64,000 nucleotides of DNA from contig OV277863.1 of NCBI GenBank assembly GCA_922989275.2, positions 51,566,999 through 51,630,998 on the forward strand, read 5' to 3'. The notes under the pieces were generated by a model. It ran no database searches. It was not told where the DNA came from and saw nothing but the letters and a program-made list of their open reading frames with translations. This document shows positions 22,513 through 32,077 of this stretch, piece after piece (positions within the stretch are counted from its first letter, which is position 1; every line of letters begins with the position of its first letter). The translations under genes were made by a program, and so were the position numbers. This DNA comes from Gari tellinella (taxonomy: Eukaryota; Mollusca; Bivalvia; Cardiida; Psammobiidae).

Positions 22513-22862
22513 GTTCTACTGTACATTGCATGCACTAAAGTTATGTCGGTCTAATCGCTTGCCGCCAAGACTATCTGTCGGTCTGTTTTATCCTATTTGA
22601 GTTGTAAGAAGCGAATTTTAAAGTAAGCTCTAGATCTATGTCGCCTTAGGTCGGGGTAGAAAAAAGCGATGGGAAAAATCTAAAACACTAAGATTCAGTG
22701 ACGTTTATAGAATGTTTTTATACCGATAATATGTGTTTGACGCAATAGGCAGGATAAGGCCAAAACATTTGCTTGCATTTGAGATATTTTTGTTTTTTCT
22801 CTTGTGAATACGCCAGTTAGTTTTCAGTCTTTTTAAATGTCAAACAGTTTCGATCCGGACCA

Positions 22863-23218
22863 GGGGCCCGTTTCATAAAGCTTCGTAAGACACATTTTGT
22901 CGTAAGTCAGATTATAAAAATCTCAATTATTATTTATTTATCCATCTAATCCTGATCTCCAAACAAAACAATTATATGTGTATTGTCAAATACACTCACT
23001 TCTGCAATATCGTCTGCTTTAAACTGTCGTCTGTTGTTTTACTCAGTCACATAGTGGTCATTTTGACAGTACATAAATAATGACGAGTTACTCGGCGTCC
23101 GATCTAGATTCAAGCTGTTTGCAATTGTCAGCCCATTTCCCTCCATATACCGACTCCCTCCGAACAACGCACATACTTTCCGTCTCCCATTGGGTGTCGT
23201 TGTAGAGAGGGAGCACTG
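22863..23218. mobile_element. Family G fragment fused to family D fragment
   Basis: GGGGCCCGTTTCATAAAGC starts a G copy that is lost near CATCTAATCCTGAT (22965). A D copy lacking its first 60 or so bases follows (CCAAACAAAACAATTATATG) and ends AGAGAGGGAGCACTG. Confidence 0.72.
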
Positions 23219-23517
23219 TGTTTTAAATGTACAAGTTTAGTACTTTATTCATGTTTTCATGTTTCTCAACAAGATAACATTATATTCTGGTTGCTTTGTC
23301 TATCTTTCTCTCCGTCCGTTTGCCACAGAGTGACCCCAACTTTTTAGGAACACAACTCCATGACGAGAGTGTGTTCGAGTATAATAAAAAACACGGGTCA
23401 GTCAAAATACCGGGTATGTTTACATTTACAGGGAAATAACGCACGTTGTACGATATTTTTGTATGTATAAAAGGTTTTACAATGTACATTGTACATGTAG
23501 TGTTATGTATATAATTA

Positions 23518-23762
23518 CAGTGGAGAATCTGTTATTCTTTCCCGTTTAAACGCAAACGTACGCAAACGCAAAGCACTAAACGTAGAAAAGAACAACTTTT
23601 GGACAATTCTGATATTTCATGTTTATCTTGATGGCAAACAGTTTGGAGCCTGATCAGACACCGGGTTACCCGGCGTCTGATCTGGCTCCAAACTGTTTGC
23701 ACTGCAAATAATAGTTTTAGCGTAAACGCGTTTATTGGGAAAGAATAACAGATTCTCCACTG
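23518..23762 (-). mobile_element. Family C MITE, near-complete
   Basis: Type copy of family C: CAGTGGAGAATCTGTTATTC at one end and its complement at the other, a CGTTTAAACGCAAACGTACG arm, and the central palindrome CAGTTTGGAGCCTGATCAGA, CACCGGGTTACCCGGCG with complement. TA-type targets. Frames inside these copies read alike from copy to copy only because the copies are alike. Confidence 0.9.
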
Positions 23763-23919
23763 TATACAACGTGTAGGTTTTGTACCTAGATGGACCTTAG
23801 GATTGATGGTTTCAATATTGTATAAAAACTAATCTAAACCCAAATTTACCAAAATGAAACATTGCTTAAGTATTGTTTAAAAACACCAAAAAGTAATTTA
23901 CGGGATTCATTGAAATATA

Positions 23920-24165
23920 CAGTGGAGAATCTGTTCTTCTTTCCCGTTTAAACGCAAACGTACGCAAACGCAAAGCACTAAAACGTAGAAAAGAACAACT
24001 TTTGGACAATTCTGATAATTCTTGTTTATCTTGGTGGCAAACAGTTTGGAGCCTGATCAGACGCCGAGTTATCCGGCGTCTGATCTGGCTCCAAACTGTT
24101 TGCACTGCAAATAATAGTTTTAGCGTAAACGCGTTTATTGGGAAAGAATAACAGATTCTCCACTG
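23920..24165 (-). mobile_element. Family C MITE
   Basis: A second copy 158 bases after the previous one, over 95% alike by eye; TATACAG at the left and CTGTATC at the right. Confidence 0.9.
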
Positions 24166-24419
24166 TATCTGTTTTACGTAAATGGCTAACAAAAAAACCA
24201 ATTTGCGTGACAAATATGCAGTCAAGAAAGCACATTTGTCTCACGTCATTGTTATTGAAAAACATGCACATTTTTGTCACATATTATTCCACGGCAAAAA
24301 AGTCTTAAGATCCTGGTTTGCCGTTTTACGTCATGCCAAGTGTAATCGTTGATATGTTTGCTAATCTTTTTATCATTATTCATATATATAATACCTGTGA
24401 CATGCACAATAGAGATATT

Positions 24420-24840
24420 CTGTAAGTTAATATATGGCTGCTATGCAGAGACAGAGTGTTTTGGACGGTTTTTGTTTGACCGGAAGTGACGTAGAAACGC
24501 TATATAAATAAAAACACATAACAATGATTGGTAGCCAGTAAACTGCTCTTACAGAGCTGCCAAATATGCAGAGTTGGGGCGGATCAAACCAAGAAGAAAG
24601 AAAGCGTTGAGCTTTTGGCTGTTCGCAGTTGAAATGGGATGTAGGAAATGTCCAGTCCAGTTCATTTGTATGATGTACCTAGCCCTAGGGGTGACAAGCA
24701 AGCAAGTTGTTAAAGCTATAGATGGTGCTGCTAAACAAAGCTCCAATCAGGCCCTGGCCCCACATAGAGGACATTAGCTGGAAACTAACTACCAACACCT
24801 GGTACCTGACCAGTACTGCACCCCTTCATAATAAAAATGT
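24420..24840. other. Unassigned low-repeat segment
   Basis: Contains short frames on both strands (24549-24777) with no recognised motif. An exon of an unseen gene cannot be excluded; no splice-supported model could be built. Confidence 0.35.
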
Positions 24841-24980
24841 CATGGATTTCACGCTCGATGCTGTATGGGACAACACTTAGGGTGTCGGTAGTTTAGTGCA
24901 GTACATATACTGTGTATTACTTATCTGATATTGCTGCTTTAGATATAGATATGTCAATGTTTTTAAATGTTTACTATACT

Positions 24981-25223
24981 GGGGCCCGTTTCATAAAACA
25001 TCTTACGACAAATGTTGTCGTAAGTCAAAACTTTAAAATACATTTAATCTCTGATTTCTCTATCTAATACTGTCTTGTGACATCTTTTTGGAATCGTCTT
25101 TTCAAGACGATTCCAAAAAGATGTCACACGACAGGATTAGATGGAGAAATAAAAAGAAATTGATATTTTTATAATCTGACTTACGACAAAATTTGTCGTA
25201 AGAAGTTTTATGAAACGGGCCCC
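24981..25223. mobile_element. Family G MITE inside the minisatellite
   Basis: Type copy: GGGGCCCGTTTCATAAAAC and GTTTTATGAAACGGGCCCC ends, sub-ends CTTACGACAAATGTTGTCG, and a 50-bp middle palindrome TGACATCTTTTTGGAATCG, TCTTTTCAAGACG with complement. Confidence 0.85.
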
Positions 25224-25706
25224 TGGTTTGCAATGTTTACAGATATGTTTATGTTTATGTTTACAAATGTTTGCTATATACTAACTTGTCAGCAACATAT
25301 ATACATATGTTTACAAATGTATGCTATACTGGTCAGCAACTGATATGGATATTTTTATGTTCATAAATATATTTGCTATACTGGTCAGCATCAGATATAG
25401 ATATTTCCATGTTTACAAATGTTTGCTATACTGGTCAGAAACTGATATGGATATTTTTATGTTCATAGATATATTTGCTTTACTGGTCAGCATCAGATAT
25501 AGATAGTTCCATGTTTACAAATGTTTGCTATACTGGTCAGCAACAGATAAAGATATTTCATGTTTACAAATGTTTGCTATACTGGTCAGCAACAGATAAA
25601 GATATTTCATGTTTACAAATGTTTGCTATACTGGTCAGCAACAGATAAAGATATTTCATGTTTACAAATGCATGCTATACTGGTCATGCAGCAACAGACA
25701 TAGATA

Positions 25707-25952
25707 CAGTGGAGAATCTGTTATTCTTTCCCGTTTAAACGCAAACGTACGCAAACGCAAAGCACTAAAACGTAGAAAAGAACAACATTTGGACAATTCT
25801 GATAATTCATGTTTATCTTGGTGGCAAACAGTTTGGAGCCTGATCAGACGCCGGGTTACCCGGCTTCTGATCTGGCTCAAAACTGTTTGCACTGCAAACA
25901 ATAGTTTTAGTGTAAACGCGTTTATTGGGAAAGAATAACAGATTCTCCACTG
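25707..25952 (-). mobile_element. Family C MITE inside the minisatellite
   Basis: Inserted at the TA of GATAGATA within one repeat unit; complete ends and core. Confidence 0.9.
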
Positions 25953-27179
25953 TAGTTATGCTATACTGGTCGGCATCATATATAGATATATAATATCTTT
26001 ATTTCAGTCTCATCATGGTTCATATACATATACACTTTCATGTTTTCAAATGTTTGTTAAAGACTGAAAAGCAACAGATGTCGATAGTTATATGTTTACA
26101 AACATTTGCAATATTGGTCAGCATCATTTATAGATATTTTCATATTTATAAATGTTTGCTATAGACGGGATGGTCAGCAACAGATACAGATATGTTCATG
26201 TTAACAAATGTTTGCTATACCGGTCAACAACATTTATACATTTGTTCATGGTCAGCGACAGATATAGATATTTTTCATGTTTTACAATTGTTTGCTATAT
26301 TGGTCAGCAAGCAACATATATTGATATGTTCATGGTTACAAATGAATGCTTTACTGGTCAGCAGCAGATATAGATATTTTCATGGTTACAAATGATTGCT
26401 TTACTGGTCAGCAGCAGATATAGATATGTTCATGGTTACAAAAGATTGCTTTACTGGTCAGCAGCAGATATAGATATGTTCACGGTTACAAAAGATTGCT
26501 TTACTGGTCAGCAGCAGATATAGATATTTTCATGGTTACAAAAGATTGCTTCAAACTAAATTCTTTATCACCTTGGACCCAGGTCTAATGCAGCAGTTTT
26601 TTCTATCATTCAGATACACATTTAACGTGATGCAGAATGTTCAGTTATTTATGTGTTTTACTGTAATTAATCATATGCCGTATGTGTTTACATTAATTAT
26701 ATGCTGAAAGTAAATTATAACAGAAACAGTTCTATTTATATACATGAACGTGTAATCTGTAATGCGACTGTACATATTTGACGTAGACCCCTCATTATTT
26801 GACGCAATTTGACGTTACGTCGTTGTGCCACCTTAGCTTGCGCGGCGTCTATATACTGCATGGGCAGCAACAGATATAGATATGTTCATGGTTACAAATG
26901 ATTGCTATATACTGCATGGTCAACAACAGATATAGATATTTTAATGCCTACAAATGATTGCTTTACTTGTCATCAACATATAAATGTATATATATTTTCA
27001 TGTTTATAGAAGTAAATACTGCACGGTCAGCAACAAGTTTATATTTGTTCATGTTTACAAATTTATGCTTTACTGGTCAGCAACAGACGTAGATATGTTC
27101 ATGGTTACACATGTTTGCTATACTGGTCAGCAGATATAGACATTTTCATGTTCTTGTTCAGACTATAGTGGACACCCGC

Positions 27180-27790
27180 TATACACAAAAAGACATTTCT
27201 TTAACCCGGCCAGCTATAAAACGATAGTTTCGCCCTTTAAACCATTTGGTAACAAGTGGGAGTTTCATGCAGGATAAAGTCTAGGCATAAACCGCTCCTA
27301 AACGTTCTGCTTTTCTTTTATCCTGCAGTTACCCTTTCATGATCAAATTATTCGGGAGATTTTTACCCCTTCATGGCTTTATTGTCGCCTGCTTCTGTAT
27401 TGTTGTCTGCAATACACGTTTCAAAGTTAGATTTAAGGTTGTATGACTTAATTAATATCGATAAGAGTGTCAAACGGTTTGGGTCCTGACGCGGCGTCTG
27501 ATCAGAAACCAAACTGTTTGCAAACGCGTTTTAAGGCGTCATTTAGAGTGATATGGTTAAGAAGCACACCGACTGTGTATTTTGTGGTCTTATTTCTTTT
27601 CCAAAATCCTTGCAAAAAAGGTATTTTTTTGGAAGAGAAAGAAGGTGACTATTTAATGTAGGACAAAGGTTAGACAGAAAGAAGCTCCCTTTATGCCTTA
27701 CTTTTATCCTGCATTAAGCTGCCACGTGTTACCAACTGGTTTAGAGGCCGAACATGTCGTTTTATAATATAAGTGACCAGTGTAGAGAGG
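27180..27790. mobile_element. Family I-like MITE remnant hosting family E
   Basis: GTGGACACCCGCTATACAC with a first hairpin arm (CATGCAGGATAAAG) and second arms at 27660-27715 (GTAGGACAAAGG ... TCCTGCATTAAGC) bracket the E copy. Confidence 0.5.
27332..27556 (+). mobile_element. Family E MITE
   Basis: CCCTTTCATGATCAAATTAT to GAGTGATATGG then TTAA (27557-27560). The core is half deleted (GGGTCCTGACGCGGCGTCTG). Confidence 0.75.
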
Positions 27791-27792
27791 AA

Positions 27793-28037
27793 CAGTGGAG
27801 AATCTGTTATTATTTCCCAATAAACGCGTTTACGTTAAACTATTATTTGCAGTGCAAACATTTTGGAGCCAGATCAGACGCCGGGTAACCCGGCGTCTGA
27901 TCTGGCTCCAAACTGTTTGCCACCAAGATAAACAAGAATTATCAGAATTGTTCAAAAGTTGTACTTTTCTACGTTTTAGTGCTTTGCGTTTGCGTACGTT
28001 TGCGTTTAAACGGGAAAGAATAACAGATTCTCCACTG
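27793..28037 (+). mobile_element. Family C MITE
   Basis: Complete ends and central palindrome CAGATCAGACGCCGGGTAAC with complement. Confidence 0.9.
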
Positions 28038-28187
28038 TATATATATATTTGCGGTAGAATTTTTTACAGTTTTACACTATTTAGACGATAGGTACCCATA
28101 AACGTTTAAAGTTGCTGTATGCTTCATGTACATTTATGACTGTCAGCGGTAGATGTACACATTTTACTGCTTCTGTTTCCCTATGGT

Positions 28188-28680
28188 CACACTGGTAAGA
28201 CGTAACGTCGCCGACTGCTGTTCTACGTTCCCACTGCTGTAAAATCTACGCTATAACTGTGGAACAAAAATGGCTGCGCCCTTGATAAACAACGAGGTAA
28301 GGACAATGAAACGTTGTTTTTGAGAGTCTTTCTTTATAATATCAAAAAAGGAGTAGTTGCACGGAATATCCCGGTTATATGTGCATGCTCTGGCGTTGTG
28401 TTCTCGTTGGATACTCGCTTAGTTAAGACGTTAAACTCGATAAAGTTGCGACAGATACCGGATTTCTTGAACATTTACGTGTGGAGAACTCCGAAAAAGC
28501 TTCGTAAAGCTTGTGTATTAGAGATTCTGCAATATTATCCAAACCAAAACACTCCCTGATGGATAGTATTGATAAATTGATATAAAAATGTCCCCTTTAC
28601 GTGAATATAAAAACTTTATAGGTTATTTTTCAAATACAACGTTCCTCCATGCCGGACACGATACAACGTTCAGACTGCAG
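28188..28680 (+). repeat. Left terminal inverted repeat of the 3.2-kb element
   Basis: Reading inward it has ATG-GCT-GCG-CCC (28271) followed by GTAAGG and a frame of about 80 codons (to a stop near 28559) that also starts only at TTG in isolation. The last 19 codons of the 286-codon gene end inside this arm (stop at 28623-28625). Confidence 0.88.
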
Positions 28681-29483
28681 TCAACACAAAGCATAAATAC
28701 ATCTGTATGAGATGATCTTTTTGTTGCAGATAAAGTTTTAGGAATTAGACCAGGTGTAATTACAGACGAAGTCTCTTCACTGTGTATTATTGACTGTCTG
28801 CTTGGTATTGCAAACTTAATATGTGATTCCTGAGGGTCTACTTTTCCAGATAATTTATTTTCTGTCAGTAATGTACCCAAACATTTTGGCCCAGACATAA
28901 AACACAAAAACTTTCCATGAACTAGTCTGTAGCCTGCCCGCCAAAATCGCTTCGTTTCCTCAAAATACCACATTGACTGGGCTGTAGCTGAGCTATACCA
29001 CCGCACTGTCTCTACCCACAGCAAGAGTGCTATATTTCGCAGCGGATATTTATTTTCCTTTACCAAGTTAAGAAACTGTGTCAAGTAGATAAGTATCACA
29101 GCACTTGACAAGTTCAACACGTCTATATCAGTTGCTATGTATATGAACTCTTTGCCGCCAGATGGAATTTCACTGAAAAGGGGATAGCACCCTTCGTTAG
29201 TTTCATCTTCACACTCTATGCTCACTGATGATTCTAATACTATTCTTTTCTTACTCCGCTTGCTTGATAGAGGCGTCGAGGTACGTTTTGATGGTCGGCA
29301 GGGACTCTTGTAGTTTGATAATGGGGACTTGAAAGGACTTTTTCTTGCCCATGGGGACCCGTATTTCAAGGTGATTGGAGTCCTTGGCCGCGCGCAGACA
29401 TTCTTGCGTGGTGTTATGAAGGTGGCCTGACGTTTCTTAGGCCGATTCAACCAAAGACGCGCACCTCTTTTGCGTTTCCTCAT
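28623..29483 (-). CDS. Unrecognised 286-aa protein of the 3.2-kb element
   Basis: A single open frame, by far the longest in the window, reading towards the left TIR. The first 80 or so residues are strongly basic and rich in Pro, Ser, Arg and Lys (MRKRKRGARLWLNRPKKR; several SP and TP pairs), suggesting nuclear localisation and a disordered head. A stretch at about 105-205 is ordered-looking: YIATDIDVLNLSSAVILIYL, then RNIALLLWVETVRWYSS and FWRAGYRLVHGKFLCFMSGP. The tail holds few features and four cysteines. Just upstream on its strand is CTCTTGTTTCAG, a good acceptor, followed by an in-frame stop before the ATG. The ATG is thus probably the true start, behind a 5'-UTR intron. I do not recognise the family; it is not an obvious DDE transposase. 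Confidence 0.65.
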   Translation of the reverse strand: MRKRKRGARLWLNRPKKRQATFITPRKNVCARPRTPITLKYGSPWARKSPFKSPLSNYKSPCRPSKRTSTPLSSKRSKKRIVLESSVSIECEDETNEGCYPLFSEIPSGGKEFIYIATDIDVLNLSSAVILIYLTQFLNLVKENKYPLRNIALLLWVETVRWYSSATAQSMWYFEETKRFWRAGYRLVHGKFLCFMSGPKCLGTLLTENKLSGKVDPQESHIKFAIPSRQSIIHSEETSSVITPGLIPKTLSATKRSSHTDVFMLCVDCSLNVVSCPAWRNVVFEK

Positions 29484-29982
29484 CTATATCTGAAACAAGA
29501 GAATGAGAATTCTGTTAGAAAAAATCAAATCTGTGCATGTACTGGTAGGAATCAAAATATTTGGCGTATTTTCTCTTTTAAATAGAGAAATACACCAACA
29601 TATTTTGTCAATGTATCTACTAATTTATACGCGGTAAGTTTAGAGCGTGTAATAAATTTCGCAATTTTTCACAACTAAGCAATCTTGCGTGAACTCAATT
29701 TCGCGGTATGCCACAATTCCTATTGGGCACTAAAGTAACTATTTTGTGTGTGCATGAATTTGCATATTCATTCATTCGCGTTATACCACACAGGAAAACT
29801 AGAGAGGAAATGTCATGTTGGGTTCAAGTGAGCGCGGCTAAAATTCTTTTTTTAAGTCCAAATTGTAATGCCGAAAAGAAGGAAAAATCCTAGTAGACTT
29901 GGAGATTCACTGAAATACACACTGTGAATTTGCATTATGAATAAGACAATGAATAAAATTGATGAGCTCATCGGAATACCTG

Positions 29983-30338
29983 TGTCACCTGCCAGCAAGC
30001 ATCAGCTGAGCATTCTCTTTCGATAAGAGAAATTTCATTTCAAATTCTTTAGTAAAACAGAAGAAATCTGCATGAAACGGAAATGTTGAAAAGGAGAATA
30101 AATCTCACAATATTGATGCAAGAGTTATGATCCTTGTGCAATACACTTCCACTTGTCAGGCTCTATCCATAAATGAAGTTTCATCTTAAAAGCTTCAGTA
30201 GAACAGGTGTTATGAAGCGGGACGCCAAAAGCATGGCGGACAGAGAGACGAGTGGACATACAGACCTGTAGGACGAACGGACGGACGGACGACGGACAAG
30301 TGATCCCTTAGTGTCACCTCTGCCATCAGCAGGTGACA
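29983..30338. mobile_element. 356-bp MITE with TGTCACCTGC ends
   Basis: TGTCACCTGC and GCAGGTGACA bound it. It contains an ACGGACGGACGGACGACGG run near the right end, like the two tandem-repeat elements at 10948 and 16446, but without internal units. It is nested inside the 3.2-kb transposon. Confidence 0.7.
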
Positions 30339-30496
30339 AAACAGTATGTAGAATATAAACCAGAATGTCTTGTTACAGCATCCCTGAAAGTTCAATACTG
30401 TGCACACGGTACAGATGTAATGTTTTCAAAACATAGCCATAGATTTCAAAAGGGCATTTTTCCTTTATGTCTGCTGTGCAAAAAATTGACATTTGT

Positions 30497-30829
30497 TCAC
30501 ATTAGATAATTATTTAACATGCGAAGATTAAGAAGAGAGCCCCCGAGATATCGGAAGTACAGTTTTTTGTACAGTAAATTTCCATTTCCAAATGCCCCAC
30601 CTGCCCTATCTGGTGTGTTTGGCTTCCTCTCGTTTAGGCATGAATCCCCCGAATGGTAACTAAAACCGTTCTGGTTCCGCACCTTTATGAACAAAATGCC
30701 TTTTTCGAGTGCATCTGTCGGTGCCTCTGACAAAGCGAATGCATACGTAGAATAGACCACACCAATCCATATTTGATTATTTGCTAAATATATGCATATA
30801 GCCATGTAGATTTCAAATTTGCACAGCAA
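30497..30829 (-). other. 110-codon open frame inside the transposon
   Basis: A frame between the right TIR and the 286-codon gene, same strand. It could be an intervening exon or chance. No known motif seen. Confidence 0.3.
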
Positions 30830-30940
30830 TCAGAATCATAGGTCTATAGGTACACACTTCTGAAGGTATGTCTTCAACTGTCTTGTAAGTGAGAGCACAG
30901 TCGCGTATATGTATAGTATTAGCTCGATGCATTTTTTACC

Positions 30941-31432
30941 CTGCAGTCTGAACGTTGTATCGTGTCTGGCATGGAGGAACGTTGTATTTGAAAAATAACC
31001 TATAAAGTTTTTATATCATGTAAAGGGGACATTTTTATATCAAATTATCAATACTGTCCATCAGGGAGTGTTTTGGTTTCGATAATATTACAGAATCTCT
31101 AATACACAAGCTTTACGAAGCTTTTTCGGAGTTCTCCACACGTAAATGTTCAAGAAATCCGGTATCTGTCGCAACTTTATCGAGTTAAACGTCTTAACTA
31201 AGCGAGTATCCAACGAGAACACAACTCCGGAGCATGCACATATAACCGGGGTATTCCGTGCAACTACTCCTTTTTTGATATTATAAAGAAAGACTCCCAA
31301 AAACAACGTTTCATTGTCCTTACCTCGTTGTTTATCAAGGGCGCATCCATTTTTGTTCCACAGTTATAGCGTAGATTTTATAGCAGTGGGAACGTAGAAC
31401 AGCAGTCGGCGACGTTACGTCTTACCAGTGTG
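30941..31432 (-). repeat. Right terminal inverted repeat of the 3.2-kb element
   Basis: Inverted copy of the left arm. On the minus strand it offers ATG-GAT-GCG-CCC and a GTAAGG donor upstream of the 286-codon frame, so it could serve as promoter and first exon for that gene. Confidence 0.85.
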
Positions 31433-31437
31433 ATGGT

Positions 31438-32020
31438 AGACAGTGGACAGAAGAAGACAAGAAGACAGAATGAATATACCTTGCGTAACAGCTACAGAAC
31501 AGAATATGCTTCTCTTTCATTTTAAACGACACACTAACACAATGCAATAACATTTAGAATAGTTTTTGCCGTATGATCAGGATTCACAATATTTGCTATG
31601 TAGATCAAAGTTTAAGCGTAAATGTATTGTTTCAGAAAAAATACCGCATTTTCCAGTGTACATTACCGACTAAGACTAAACTAACCTGAGCAATGACCTC
31701 TGCGTTATTCATGTCTGCAGGGCTGCCATTTCTCCGGATTTTTCCTAAATATTCGGATGTTTTTCTAGTACATGATAGCTTAAAGCAGGCTGAAAGTAAA
31801 GCAGAATTCTGCTTTACCTCTAGCCTGCTTTCAGTAGTCACATGCCAAAAACACTAGAAATGGGCTATGGGGTAAAGGTACGATTCTTAAAATCGCACTT
31901 GAAAAATGCAAATTTGGAAATCTTAGGATTTTTCATGTCAACTTATGGCAGCCCTGTGTCTGACAGGTCAATCAAATTGTATTATGGTTTGTATCGTTTT
32001 TCAGATTCAAACATTCAAAG
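31438..32020 (+). other. Upstream flank / probable 5' region of the tetraspanin
   Basis: About 580 bases between the 3.2-kb TIR transposon and the tetraspanin ATG. No convincing TATA or initiator was found. It contains a truncated family A MITE (about 31760-31880). The 5' UTR and promoter, or an upstream noncoding exon, should lie here or within the transposon. Confidence 0.4.
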
Positions 32021-32077
32021 ATGGCGGCTGGAAGACAGGCAAGAGTTAGGCTGGGTGTGCTTAGTATAATCATGACG
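32021..32077 (+). CDS. Tetraspanin exon 1: N-terminus and start of TM1
   Basis: Nineteen codons from ATG (context AAAG-ATG-GCG) to a GTATGT donor at 32078. They encode MAAGRQARVRLGVLSIIMT: a basic cytoplasmic start followed by the first half of TM1. It was chosen because it is in phase with exon 2 and the join completes a continuous hydrophobic helix. The intron that follows is about 7.7 kb. Confidence 0.85.

Larger units (their letters stand above)
24935..27160 (+). repeat. 49-bp minisatellite array
   Basis: Unit ATGTTTACAAATGTTTGCTATACTGGTCAGCAACAGATATAGATATTTC in pieces: ATGTTTACAAATGTTTGC, TATACTGGTCAGCAACAG, ATATAGATATTTC. Unit starts at 25511, 25560 and 25609 give a 49-bp period. About 25-30 units of varying similarity, interrupted by a G MITE, a C MITE and an unrelated stretch at about 26560-26860. 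Confidence 0.9.
28188..31432. mobile_element. 3.2-kb DNA transposon with about 490-bp TIRs
   Basis: ATGGT directly precedes (28183-28187) and follows (31433-31437) the element, a 5-bp target duplication. The termini are CACACTGGTAAGACGTAACG and its complement. Left TIR 28188-28680 and right TIR 30941-31432 match at well over 90% by eye, with few small differences, so the insertion or the last sequence exchange between the arms looks young. The interior holds a 286-codon frame on the minus strand and a 0.36-kb MITE. CAC ends with 5-bp duplications recall Transib/RAG-type elements, but no such transposase is visible. Confidence 0.88.

Noticed and set aside
23866..24225. Recurring frames with 'FAFKRERITDSPLY' or 'NANVRKRKALKRRKEQ' in many places
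   Set aside because: These are translations of the two strands of family C MITEs (23518, 23920, 25707, 27793, 32631, 42760, 61205 and others). Similarity reflects copy identity, not a protein family.
24549..24777. Overlapping frames on both strands as a small gene
   Set aside because: No splice sites or conserved motif could be tied to them; recorded only as an unassigned segment.
24935..27160. Regularly spaced repeats suggesting a CRISPR array
   Set aside because: The whole 49-bp unit repeats without unique spacers, the genome is eukaryotic, and no cas gene is present.
28314..28559. 81-codon frame as an independent gene
   Set aside because: No ATG in frame at its start and identical in both TIRs; treated as part of the transposon arms.
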